Shown piece by piece: positions 1 through 8,069 of a DNA stretch of 64,000 nt. Within the stretch, counting starts at the first letter, position 1. Each line of letters begins with the position of its first letter. The notes beneath the pieces are model-generated. The model made no database searches. It was not told where the DNA came from and saw only the letters and a program-made list of their open reading frames with translations. Made by a program: the position numbers and the translations under genes. Origin of the DNA: Gimesia maris (lineage in GTDB: Bacteria > Planctomycetota > Planctomycetia > Planctomycetales > Planctomycetaceae); the NCBI RefSeq assembly GCF_008298035.1, contig NZ_CP042910.1, positions 2,118,501 to 2,182,500 on the forward strand, read 5' to 3'.

Positions 1-341
1 CGGACCTCAATACTGTGGGCGTCCCATTCTTTACGTTTTTTTTCAGGATCATGCAGAAGTAAAAGATTGCCCCCTTCTGCGAGAATCAGAGAGTCGGCTT
101 TGATCGTTTTCCAGGCACTTCTGTCGGCAGGTTCTGCAGCCATCGCCTGTTTGAGTCGTTTGTAAGTGGGTTGAAAAACGTACTCCATAAACTCGTGCAT
201 ATCCGGCTCAACCGGTTCGCCTGCATCTTTCTTGCCATTGGCCGGTTCTGCCTGCACGGAAGAAGACGAGTTGAATGCCAGTGTTATGCCGACCAACAGG
301 GTGAAACAGACGGAAATGATCAGTTTTATGTTCAAATTCAT
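1..341 (-). CDS. Exported protein, helical, possibly cytochrome c'-like (partial, C-terminus outside window)
   Basis: A reading frame enters from the left edge on the minus strand and starts at ATG 341. AAGGA lies about 9 nt upstream, which supports this start. The first ~30 residues form a signal peptide (MNLNIKLIISVCFTLLVGIT, then a short Ser-rich stretch and VQAE). The mature part begins Gly/Glu-rich and then has an amphipathic region (MHEFMEYVFQPTYKRLKQAM) followed by AEPADRSAWKTIKADSLILA. I recall similar segments in exported planctomycete proteins of cytochrome c'-like helical-bundle type, but no CXXCH motif is inside the window, so the function is open. It lies 80 nt downstream of another small exported protein on the same strand and probably shares its transcript. 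Confidence 0.7.
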   Translation of the reverse strand, partial: MNLNIKLIISVCFTLLVGITLAFNSSSSVQAEPANGKKDAGEPVEPDMHEFMEYVFQPTYKRLKQAMAAEPADRSAWKTIKADSLILAEGGNLLLLHDPEKKRKEWDAHSIEV

Positions 342-421
342 TTTGGGAGTTCCTTGAAGTGGGTGGATTACAGAAAAATTCAGTTGTGGGTTTGTAATAT
401 CTGCTCGTGATTTACGCAGCT

Positions 422-835
422 TTAAATGAGCAGAATCTGAAGATACAGATAAGTCTGCGTGCTGCATACTTTGTAAGCCTGGCTTTTGAGACGATTACGC
501 TGAAGCAGGGTGAGGTCTGAAAAATCAGGAATGCCCGGATCAACAGGCTTAAGGTCAGGATGCACGCGCTCAACAGGTGACTGAAATCCGCTGGCAGACG
601 AATTGTTGAAGACGATTGAATGGCCGTGGTCTTCCAGGACAACACCGGGGAAGAGAGGGTGTGAATGCCAGCCAGAGGGGAGTGACTGATTTTGAAAAGG
701 AGGGTGGAACAACTGTATGTGTTGAGCCAGTTGTTGTCCCAGAAGTCTTTCATGGCTGTGCCCCCAACGCAGTGGAAGACTGATCGCAAGAAGCAGGAGC
801 GGAAAAACCAGAAGTCTGTTCAATCGATGTGGCAT
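422..835 (-). CDS. Small exported His-containing protein of unknown function
   Basis: The product is 137 residues. Residues 1-25 look like a signal peptide (MPHRLNRLLVFPLLLLAISL), followed by a His-containing start to the mature chain (RWGHSHE) and more scattered histidines. There is no recognised catalytic motif. The overlapping frame at 412-789 has a worse N-terminus and looks like its shadow. No convincing Shine-Dalgarno sequence precedes ATG 835. The gene lies 80 nt upstream of the partial exported protein on the same strand. Short exported His-rich proteins of this style occur near metal-efflux genes in planctomycetes (general knowledge), but nothing in this window proves a metal role. 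Confidence 0.55.
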   Translation of the reverse strand: MPHRLNRLLVFPLLLLAISLPLRWGHSHERLLGQQLAQHIQLFHPPFQNQSLPSGWHSHPLFPGVVLEDHGHSIVFNNSSASGFQSPVERVHPDLKPVDPGIPDFSDLTLLQRNRLKSQAYKVCSTQTYLYLQILLI

Positions 836-1015
836 ACCGTTTACCGGATTTCATTGTCAGCGTACGATTATTCTTATCAATTCACCATCTGCCTGATTGT
901 AATGAGTCGACTGGGATACAGCAATCATTGCAAACTGTGAGACGGTGATGGATTCTGGTAGATTCGTATTCGAATCCAAACTGGAAAGAATCGTGTAATT
1001 TGATTCGAAAAATGG

Positions 1016-1021
1016 TATAAT
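1016..1021 (+). promoter_or_regulatory. Probable -10 element of the HEAT-repeat gene
   Basis: A perfect TATAAT sits 55 nt upstream of the start codon at 1077. No good -35 hexamer lies 16-18 nt upstream (GTGTAA at 17 nt spacing is poor), so this is a partial promoter call. A short AT-rich palindromic stretch (ATTCGTATTCGAAT) lies just upstream, around 962-975. Confidence 0.4.
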
Positions 1022-1076
1022 ACCGCTTGTTGTCGTTTTCAGTATTTTAACTGTCTAATCAACAGGAGAAACGGTG

Positions 1077-1598
1077 ATGACCGATAAACCAACTCAGACA
1101 GATATCGCAGATCCTCAAGTTGCTGAATGGATCAGTCAGCTTGACAGTTCAGACAGTGAGTTACGCCAGTCCGCTCGGAAGAGTTTGACTAAACTCGGCA
1201 AGCCAGCGGTCCCTGCATTGGCGGAAGCATTGGGAAGTGCTTCCGAAATGCGGCGCTGGGAAGCAGCCAAATCGCTTGAAGCCATCTGCGACCCGGATGC
1301 AGTACCTGCTTTAGTAGAAGCTTTAACAGATGATACCAGTGTGAAATGGGTGGCCGGCGATGCATTGATCGCATTGAATGAAAAGGCCGTGCCGGAGGTT
1401 TTGCATGCATTAATCAAAGATCCCGCGGAGTTCAGAGATGGTGCCTGTTTTGTTTTACATCACCTGGCTTCTGATAACGAGGATTTGAGAGACACACTGA
1501 CGCCTGTTGTGCATGCCTTGAAATCACTGGATTCGTCCATGACCGTTCCGGTCGAGGCACTTGAGGCACTCTCTAAACTTTCGGCAGCCGGTTCCTGA
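1077..1598 (+). CDS. HEAT-repeat domain protein
   Basis: This 173-residue protein is made of HEAT/PBS-lyase-type alpha repeats: 'LRQSARKSLTKLGKPAVPAL', then 'MRRWEAAKSLEAICDPDAVP', then a third unit ending GDALIALNEKAVPEVLHAL. Such repeats form a curved helical scaffold for protein binding; no catalytic residues are visible and there is no signal peptide, so it is probably cytoplasmic. ATG 1077 is chosen over GTG 1074 because AGGAG at 1064-1068 is 8 nt from the ATG. The next gene starts 35 nt downstream, so cotranscription is possible, although one product is a scaffold and the other is exported. Confidence 0.85.
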   Translation: MTDKPTQTDIADPQVAEWISQLDSSDSELRQSARKSLTKLGKPAVPALAEALGSASEMRRWEAAKSLEAICDPDAVPALVEALTDDTSVKWVAGDALIALNEKAVPEVLHALIKDPAEFRDGACFVLHHLASDNEDLRDTLTPVVHALKSLDSSMTVPVEALEALSKLSAAGS

Positions 1599-1632
1599 CA
1601 TTTCTGAATTAAGATTCTGAATCGCTTCGATA

Positions 1633-3687
1633 TTGAATGAACAGCCTGTGACAAATGTGCCATCACCCCCTGCGCGAGGGATTATCGCCCAGCTGTATCA
1701 GGCAGCCTGGCTGCTGTTGATTTTATCTTTGCTGACTTCTCCCGGATCTTTATATGCACAGACAATTGTTCCCAGTCCATTTCTACCGGCTGATGTCAAA
1801 GAGGCAGGTTGGCCTGCGGTCAGGGGACTTCATTTTGATGCACATTCCCCTGAGATCCATATCGCGGATACCTGGCCCACCGCGGGGCCGCCGGTGCTGT
1901 GGGTCAAAGAACTGGGCCAGGGGTACTCTGCTTTTGTTGCGCGAGGAAATCGGGTCTATACCCAGGGACAGAACCTGCAGGGGCAGTATGTCTATTGTCT
2001 GGATGCCCGTTCGGGAACAGAAATCTGGAAGCACTGGTATGACTGGCCTTACGAACTGGCGGGAGTCTACCCGGGACCGCGTGCCACTCCCACACTGGCA
2101 GAGGGGCGTCTGTTGTTTGCCGGTCCCAGCGGGCTGGTTGGTTGCCTGAATGCAGACACTGGAAAATTAATCTGGTCGCGCAATCTCGTCACAGAATTCA
2201 AAGGGGATGGGGGGATCGGCTTTGGTTATGCCTGTTCGCCTACGGTCGTCGATCAACTGGTCGTAATGCCTGTCGGAGGTCCCGGGGCAAGCCTGGTCGC
2301 CTTGCATCTGGAGGATGGAAAGACAGCCTGGCAGGCAGGAAGTCAACCAGCCAGTTATACGCCGGCTATGCCCATTGTACGAAATGGACGAAAACTGATC
2401 GTGGGTTACCTGGAGAATGCACTGGTACTTCACGATCTCAAAACCGGTGAATTACTTCTGGAACATGATCTTTCTGAAGGATACGACGAACATTCGTCCT
2501 GGCCACTCTATCGGGAGCCATATCTATGGATTGCGGCTCCCTTCAGGTCGGGCTCTCAATTGTTCGAAATCCCCGCAGAGTTTGAAAAAGGGGCCACACT
2601 TAAAACGATCTGGCGTTCCAGGATCTTAGCGAATGACGTTCTTTCGAGTGTCCTTGTGGGGGATCAGATCTATGGTTTTGATATTTTTGATCAGCAGTCA
2701 AAAACGCAACGACCTTCGCGGGGAAAATTCCGCTGCATTGACTTTCTGACGGGAAACGAATTATGGGAGCAGGGTTCAGGCAGACCGGAACGCTCCACCA
2801 ATGATACTTCGGACGAGATTGGTCAGGCAGGGATCATCGTTGCCGACGACAAACTGATTTTGCTCAACGAGCGTGGTGAACTGATTTTATTAAGAATCAA
2901 TCCGGAGGAATGTGATATTCTGGCGCGCTGTTCTGTTCTGACAGGCGAATTGACCTGGACGCCTCCGATTCTGCATCGTGGTTGTGTTTATGTTCGCAAT
3001 CAGTCGCGGGCGGCCTGTATCTATGTCGGGAAGCCTGAATTACTGCCAACTCAGCAACAGACATTGCGTGTTGATGAGATCCCCCAGGAACGATATGTGG
3101 ACTGGGCGGGAGAGATTCTTTCCGTCGAACCAGAGTATGCCTTTGACCTGCCTTCCCAGGCCTGGCTCTGGAACTGGTTTTGCTGGTCCACGGGATTGCT
3201 GCTGGCGAGTCTGCTGATCGCATTGATCCCGGCCAGTCTGGTTCGTGTTGAGCTTCGGTTATTAACCTGGACAGTCTGTTATCGAACCCTCGCTTTTATC
3301 TGTGGTGCGCTGGGGACTACCTGGATCAGTGCCTGGACTGGGGAGTTCGTTTTTACCTGGCCTCTCTGTCTGTATATTGCCTTCGATCCTGTTCTGGCAG
3401 TCGTCCAGTTTCGAAGATCGAATCAGCGTTCCCTCTGGCGTGATTATCTGCCACTGTTGATCTTCGCTGGCATTTCAATTCTGTATTTTCTGTTATGCCG
3501 ACGTTTGAGCCTGGTTTTTGAATGGGCCTTTCTGGCTGGTCCGATCGGGGCACTTCCGCCGGGACTGCTGGAAGCACAGCTTTCCAAAGAAAAGTTCAGA
3601 GGAATCTGTCTTTCTGCGATCTTGAAGCTGTTCACGTATGCCGGGTTTTATGGCAGTGGAATTGTTGTGTTCTGGCTCAAATACTGA
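1633..3687 (+). CDS. PQQ-like beta-propeller protein with C-terminal membrane domain
   Basis: The product is 684 residues. A hydrophobic segment at about 20-42 acts as signal or anchor. Residues ~80-480 carry PQQ-like propeller blades, seen as repeated strand-turn units such as YCLDARSGTEIWKH and GCLNADTGKLIWSR. From about residue 510 there are five to six hydrophobic helices (for example STGLLLASLLIALIPASLV), so the propeller is tethered by an integral membrane domain rather than being free. Families with this propeller include BamB and quinoprotein dehydrogenases; the dehydrogenase residues cannot be identified, so a scaffolding or binding role is as likely as catalysis. The start used is TTG 1633 because no ATG lies upstream of the hydrophobic segment; GTG 1648 and GTG 1657 are alternatives and none has a strong Shine-Dalgarno sequence. 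Confidence 0.8.
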   Translation: MNEQPVTNVPSPPARGIIAQLYQAAWLLLILSLLTSPGSLYAQTIVPSPFLPADVKEAGWPAVRGLHFDAHSPEIHIADTWPTAGPPVLWVKELGQGYSAFVARGNRVYTQGQNLQGQYVYCLDARSGTEIWKHWYDWPYELAGVYPGPRATPTLAEGRLLFAGPSGLVGCLNADTGKLIWSRNLVTEFKGDGGIGFGYACSPTVVDQLVVMPVGGPGASLVALHLEDGKTAWQAGSQPASYTPAMPIVRNGRKLIVGYLENALVLHDLKTGELLLEHDLSEGYDEHSSWPLYREPYLWIAAPFRSGSQLFEIPAEFEKGATLKTIWRSRILANDVLSSVLVGDQIYGFDIFDQQSKTQRPSRGKFRCIDFLTGNELWEQGSGRPERSTNDTSDEIGQAGIIVADDKLILLNERGELILLRINPEECDILARCSVLTGELTWTPPILHRGCVYVRNQSRAACIYVGKPELLPTQQQTLRVDEIPQERYVDWAGEILSVEPEYAFDLPSQAWLWNWFCWSTGLLLASLLIALIPASLVRVELRLLTWTVCYRTLAFICGALGTTWISAWTGEFVFTWPLCLYIAFDPVLAVVQFRRSNQRSLWRDYLPLLIFAGISILYFLLCRRLSLVFEWAFLAGPIGALPPGLLEAQLSKEKFRGICLSAILKLFTYAGFYGSGIVVFWLKY

Positions 3688-3820
3688 GACCAGGCAGATT
3701 CAGAAACAAACCGCTTCAATGCCATGTGACATCAGTCGATTCCTTAAAATCGATCATTTTTTTGATGAAAGTCCGGGAGATCTTTTCGAACTTTTAAACA
3801 ACCCATTTCCAAAGCAGAGT

Positions 3821-3840
3821 TTACTGCATAGAATATATGT
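3821..3840 (+). repeat. 20-mer shared with 51520-51539
   Basis: TTACTGCATAGAATATATGT here matches 19 of 20 bases at 51520-51539. It contains a -10-like TAGAAT preceded by TGCA, but neither copy has a clear -35 at the right distance. Both copies lie in intergenic DNA 140-240 nt upstream of a plus-strand gene. The rest of the 290-nt gap at 3688-3977 shows no gene. Confidence 0.35.
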
Positions 3841-3977
3841 AAACGCATACGATGCAACAAATTGCAGATTGAAGTCGACTGACGATTGCAAAGAAATTGC
3901 TGCACCGGGAGAGGGGCTGGAGAAGAGCCGTGCACCCGAGGCGCAGGTATCGTTATGTGCCAGGAAGGATCAGCTCC

Positions 3978-6900
3978 ATGTGCGCTTCCACTGATCGAGC
4001 TCAAGTTGCTCCCGTAGCAAAGCAGCATACTTTCACAAATGAACCGCCTTCATTCTGGCGATCACTTTTGTTAAAGAATACTCTGTTCGTTGCAGCTGTC
4101 GTCGTATTGAGCGGCGGGATTCTCGGGCATCTGGCCTATGTTCTCGCGCGTGATATTATTCATGACAATATTCACCTCCGTCTGCAACTGGTTGTCACAG
4201 ATCGGGCAGCGCTCTTCGAAGAATATGTGAAGCAGCAGTTAGAACGTGCTGCTCTGGTGACAAATCGGACCAGCCTGCATGAATTGATTCAGGAGTTCAA
4301 CGGGGGAGAAATTGATCTGAATTCGTTTCGCGAGCAATCGCAGCGAATTCTGGAGGACACAAAATTTGGAAGTTCATCGAGCTTTCGTGATCTGTGGATT
4401 GTCAATCCGCAGGGAACCGTGATTACTGCGACCAATGATGCTTATTTGAGTAAAACCTATGCCGGTGATCCTGGTTTTCTGGAAGGAAAAGAGCATCCAC
4501 GCCTGGATCTGCCTCAGGAAGTCGACGGCCGTTATCTCACTTACCTGGTCGCACCGATGAACTCTGAAGCAGGAAACCTGCTGGGGGTCCTCATGGTCTG
4601 GTTGGATGTGACCCCGCTCAAAGAGATACTGACGAATCGCGTTGGCTTGCAGAAGACAGGGGACTTACTGGTTGCGACCCAGCAGGGAGATCATGTTCGC
4701 TATCTGTTTCAGCCACGCGACAGTGAAGTCTGGTCGGTGCCGATTTCTGATGTGCCGGCGATGGCAAAAGCACTGCAGGACGAGAGTGGATCAGAAGTTT
4801 TGAATTACAGCGGCGATCGGGTACTGGTCTCTTATCGCCCGGTTGATTATCAACCAGATCTGGAAGCGCCCTGGGGCATGATTGCCAAAATCAGCCTGGA
4901 GGAAGCTTACGCGCCTGTGACCTATTTGCGCAAAGTGCTGCTGCTACTGCAGGTGGGGCTGATGTTTTTCGGCATGGCTGTTTCGTTTCTCGTTGCACGT
5001 CGCTTTACCCGGCCTGTTTTGGGGCTGGCTACTTCCGCTTCCAAAATTGCGAAAGGGAACCTGGATGTCCGGGTTCCCATCTCTTCTTCAGATGAAGTGG
5101 GCATGTTGGGGGCAGCGTTTAATCATATGGCAGAGGAACTGTCTGCCTCTCGAGAAGAACTGGAAGACCGGATTGAACAACGCACGGCTGAGCTAAAAGC
5201 TTCACAGAAGCAGCTCAGGCGGCAGTCGCAGATTCTGCAATCGATCCTGGACAGTATGGGCGATGGTGTGATTGTTGCTGACCAGGATGGAAATTCCGTA
5301 TTCTGGAATCCGGCCGCCGAGCAGATAGTAGGTATTGGTCCGCAGAATGTGGATCCTGACAAGTGGTCGCAGATTTATGGATGCTACCTGGCAGACGGCA
5401 AAACCATGTGTCCCTCCCGGGATCTGCCTCTGGCCCGCGCGATGCGGGGAGAGTCGCTGGATGAAGTTGTGCTGTATCTCGAAAATCCGGATATCCCGGA
5501 GGGGACCTGGATCAGTGTGACCGCCCGGCCTCTCAGAAACGATCGCGGTGAGTTACGAGGCGGCGTCATTGTAATGCGGGATATTACGGAGTCTCGTGCC
5601 AACCAGGAGGAACTGCAGTCAAGAGACGAAAAGAACCGGGCGATTCTGGCGACGACTCATGAATCATACATTGCCATCAATGAGAAGAGTCTTATTTGTG
5701 AGTGGAACGAACAGGCGGAGGTGACATTTGGCTGGTCTTATGCAGAAGCGATAGGACGTTCTCTGGAAGAGACGATCATTCCTGAACGTTACTGGCTGCA
5801 GCATACGCATGGTATTGAGCATTATTTACGATCAGGCGAAGGTCCCTTTCTCAACAAACGTCTGGAGCTATCAGCCATGCACCGCGATGGTCATGAATTT
5901 CCCGTGGAACTAACCATCACACCGGTTCCCCAGGGGAGCGGCTTTCTGTTTGCCGCATTTATTCATGATATTACGGTAGAAAAACAGGCAGAGGAAGAAT
6001 TAAGACAGGCAAAAGAAGCTGCTGAAGCTGCCAGTCGCGCGAAAAGTGCATTTCTGGCTACGATGAGTCACGAAATTCGCACACCGATGAATGCCGTGAT
6101 CGGGATGACGGAACTGCTGCTCGATACGGACCTGAATTCCACTCAACGTGAATATCTGACGATGGTGCAGGAATCGGGGGAATCATTACTTTCGGTGATT
6201 AACGATATTCTTGATTTCTCGAAAATCGAAGCGGGGCGATTTGATCTTGAGAAAGCGCCGTTCCACCTGCGGGAAAACCTGGGAGATACCATGAGGTCTC
6301 TCGCAGTCCGTGCTCATCACAAGCACCTGGAACTCGCCTTCCACCTTGATGCAGATGTCCCGGATACGATCGTCGGTGATCGTTTCCGATTGCGTCAGAT
6401 TATTGTCAACCTGGTCGGTAATGCCATTAAATTTACTGAGGAAGGCGAAATTGTTCTGGACGTGAACTACGACTTCCAGTCAAAAAATGAACTGCAACTG
6501 CATTTTGTTGTCCGCGATACCGGAATCGGGATCCCTGAGGACAAACAACAGCAGATCTTCCAGGCTTTCGAACAGGTTGATGAATCGATGGCCCGACGCT
6601 TCAGTGGTACGGGGCTGGGATTGGCGATTGCCTCGCGCCTGATTGAAATGATGGGGGGAAAGATCTGGGTCAACAGCGAAGTCGGCAAAGGAAGTGAATT
6701 TCATTTTACGGCCCGTTTCGAATTAACTGAGGAGGAAGTGCCTGCAAACGAACCTTTGTTGAAAGCGGAGCTTGATGGATTACGGGTTCTGATTGTGGAT
6801 GACAATCTTACGAATTGCCAGATTCTTGAAGAGATGCTGGGAAGCTGGAACATGCAGACTCAATCCATCAATCGCGGCAGTGATGCCTTGGATGTCATGC

Positions 6901-8066
6901 ACGCCAGCCAGCAGTCAAAGCATCCTTTTGACCTGGTACTGGTTGATGCAAATATGCCTGTCATGGACGGGTTTTCTGTCGCAAAGGCCATCAAGCAGGA
7001 TTCCACACTGGGCAGTGCCGTCATCATGATGATTACTTCCAGCGACCGCCAGGGAGAAATATCCCGCTGTAAAGAGCTGGGAATAGCCGCCCATCTGATT
7101 AAGCCATTAAAGCAGTCGGAGTTGTTCAACTCGATTGCAGAAACCCTGGGGATGAACGGGACGCCACAGCATGATATGCGAACAGCGACTGCTGATCTGG
7201 CACAGAGGATCCCGCCTCTGAAGATTCTGCTGGCAGAAGACAGCCTGGTAAACCAGAAACTGGCGCTGGCACTCCTGAAACCCCAGGGGCATGAAATTGC
7301 AGTCGTTCTGAATGGCAGCGATGCCGTGAACGAAAGGAAAAACCGTGAGTTTGATCTGATTCTGATGGATGTACAGATGCCTGAAATGGATGGTCTGGAA
7401 GCAACCCGACAGATTCGAGAATATGAACAGGAGACAGGAGAGCACGTTCCCATCATCGCCATGACTGCACACGCGATGAAGGGAGATCGTGAGCGTTGTC
7501 TGGAGGCTGGCATGGATGGTTACGTATCCAAACCGGTTCGTGTCAGAGAACTGTTTTCGACGATAGAAGAATGTCTGCATTTTACTTCAGCAGATGCTCT
7601 CACCGAAGAAATTATTATTCCTGAATCGAAAGACGCGGATGAGATCATGGATGATTCAAGCAGCAAGGCAGAGGCAAGGCAACCAGAGGAACTCTACGAA
7701 CCAGGCACAATGCCTGTCATTAACTGGCAGCAGGCGATGGAGAAATCTGAAATTCCCGCTGAAGCGCTTAATGAACTGGGACAGATCTTTCTGACCGAGG
7801 CCCCTCGCTTATTGTCTGAAATCAGGGAAGCTTTGAAAGACAATGACGCGCAGACGCTCAGGCGCGCCGCCCACACGCTGAAAAGTTCGGCTGCTCTGTT
7901 TGAAGCGCATCCTGCTGCAGAAGCGGCTCAAAAGCTGGAAATGATGGGGAAAGAGAAAAAATTGAGCGAAGCCAGGGAGGCATTGGAGAATCTGGACCGC
8001 GAATTCGAGCGATTACTCCCCGCAGTCGTCGATCACATTGAGTCAACTACCTCAGAAAAGGAATAA
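3978..8066 (+). CDS. Hybrid sensor histidine kinase (sensor-HAMP-PAS-PAS-HisKA-HATPase-REC-REC-HPt)
   Basis: This 1362-residue membrane kinase starts at ATG 3978, with GGAAGGA about 9 nt upstream; a longer frame from 3897 has an Arg-rich, implausible N-terminus. TM1 is at ~36-57, followed by a dCache-like extracytoplasmic sensor, TM2 ~319-341, HAMP ~341-395, PAS ~420-535 and ~554-667, HisKA with His698 in FLATMSHEIRTPMNAVIG, HATPase_c ~790-905, receiver 1 (Asp990, LVDANMP), receiver 2 (Asp1131, LMDVQMPEMDG) and HPt (His1299, AAHTLKSSAALF). All phosphotransfer residues are present, so a full His-Asp-His relay can be drawn inside one protein, with the HPt free to pass phosphate to a separate receiver. 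The obvious candidate is the receiver of the next gene, which starts 3 nt after this stop and is probably translationally coupled. The ligand is unknown. Confidence 0.95.
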   Translation: MCASTDRAQVAPVAKQHTFTNEPPSFWRSLLLKNTLFVAAVVVLSGGILGHLAYVLARDIIHDNIHLRLQLVVTDRAALFEEYVKQQLERAALVTNRTSLHELIQEFNGGEIDLNSFREQSQRILEDTKFGSSSSFRDLWIVNPQGTVITATNDAYLSKTYAGDPGFLEGKEHPRLDLPQEVDGRYLTYLVAPMNSEAGNLLGVLMVWLDVTPLKEILTNRVGLQKTGDLLVATQQGDHVRYLFQPRDSEVWSVPISDVPAMAKALQDESGSEVLNYSGDRVLVSYRPVDYQPDLEAPWGMIAKISLEEAYAPVTYLRKVLLLLQVGLMFFGMAVSFLVARRFTRPVLGLATSASKIAKGNLDVRVPISSSDEVGMLGAAFNHMAEELSASREELEDRIEQRTAELKASQKQLRRQSQILQSILDSMGDGVIVADQDGNSVFWNPAAEQIVGIGPQNVDPDKWSQIYGCYLADGKTMCPSRDLPLARAMRGESLDEVVLYLENPDIPEGTWISVTARPLRNDRGELRGGVIVMRDITESRANQEELQSRDEKNRAILATTHESYIAINEKSLICEWNEQAEVTFGWSYAEAIGRSLEETIIPERYWLQHTHGIEHYLRSGEGPFLNKRLELSAMHRDGHEFPVELTITPVPQGSGFLFAAFIHDITVEKQAEEELRQAKEAAEAASRAKSAFLATMSHEIRTPMNAVIGMTELLLDTDLNSTQREYLTMVQESGESLLSVINDILDFSKIEAGRFDLEKAPFHLRENLGDTMRSLAVRAHHKHLELAFHLDADVPDTIVGDRFRLRQIIVNLVGNAIKFTEEGEIVLDVNYDFQSKNELQLHFVVRDTGIGIPEDKQQQIFQAFEQVDESMARRFSGTGLGLAIASRLIEMMGGKIWVNSEVGKGSEFHFTARFELTEEEVPANEPLLKAELDGLRVLIVDDNLTNCQILEEMLGSWNMQTQSINRGSDALDVMHASQQSKHPFDLVLVDANMPVMDGFSVAKAIKQDSTLGSAVIMMITSSDRQGEISRCKELGIAAHLIKPLKQSELFNSIAETLGMNGTPQHDMRTATADLAQRIPPLKILLAEDSLVNQKLALALLKPQGHEIAVVLNGSDAVNERKNREFDLILMDVQMPEMDGLEATRQIREYEQETGEHVPIIAMTAHAMKGDRERCLEAGMDGYVSKPVRVRELFSTIEECLHFTSADALTEEIIIPESKDADEIMDDSSSKAEARQPEELYEPGTMPVINWQQAMEKSEIPAEALNELGQIFLTEAPRLLSEIREALKDNDAQTLRRAAHTLKSSAALFEAHPAAEAAQKLEMMGKEKKLSEAREALENLDREFERLLPAVVDHIESTTSEKE

Positions 8067-8069
8067 CTG

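Noticed and set aside
171..410. 79-residue plus-strand frame
   Set aside because: Antisense to the exported protein at 1-341, which has a signal peptide and ribosome site.
6860..7513. 217-residue minus-strand frame inside the hybrid kinase
   Set aside because: Runs antisense to the two receiver domains, whose active-site residues are all intact; no ribosome site.
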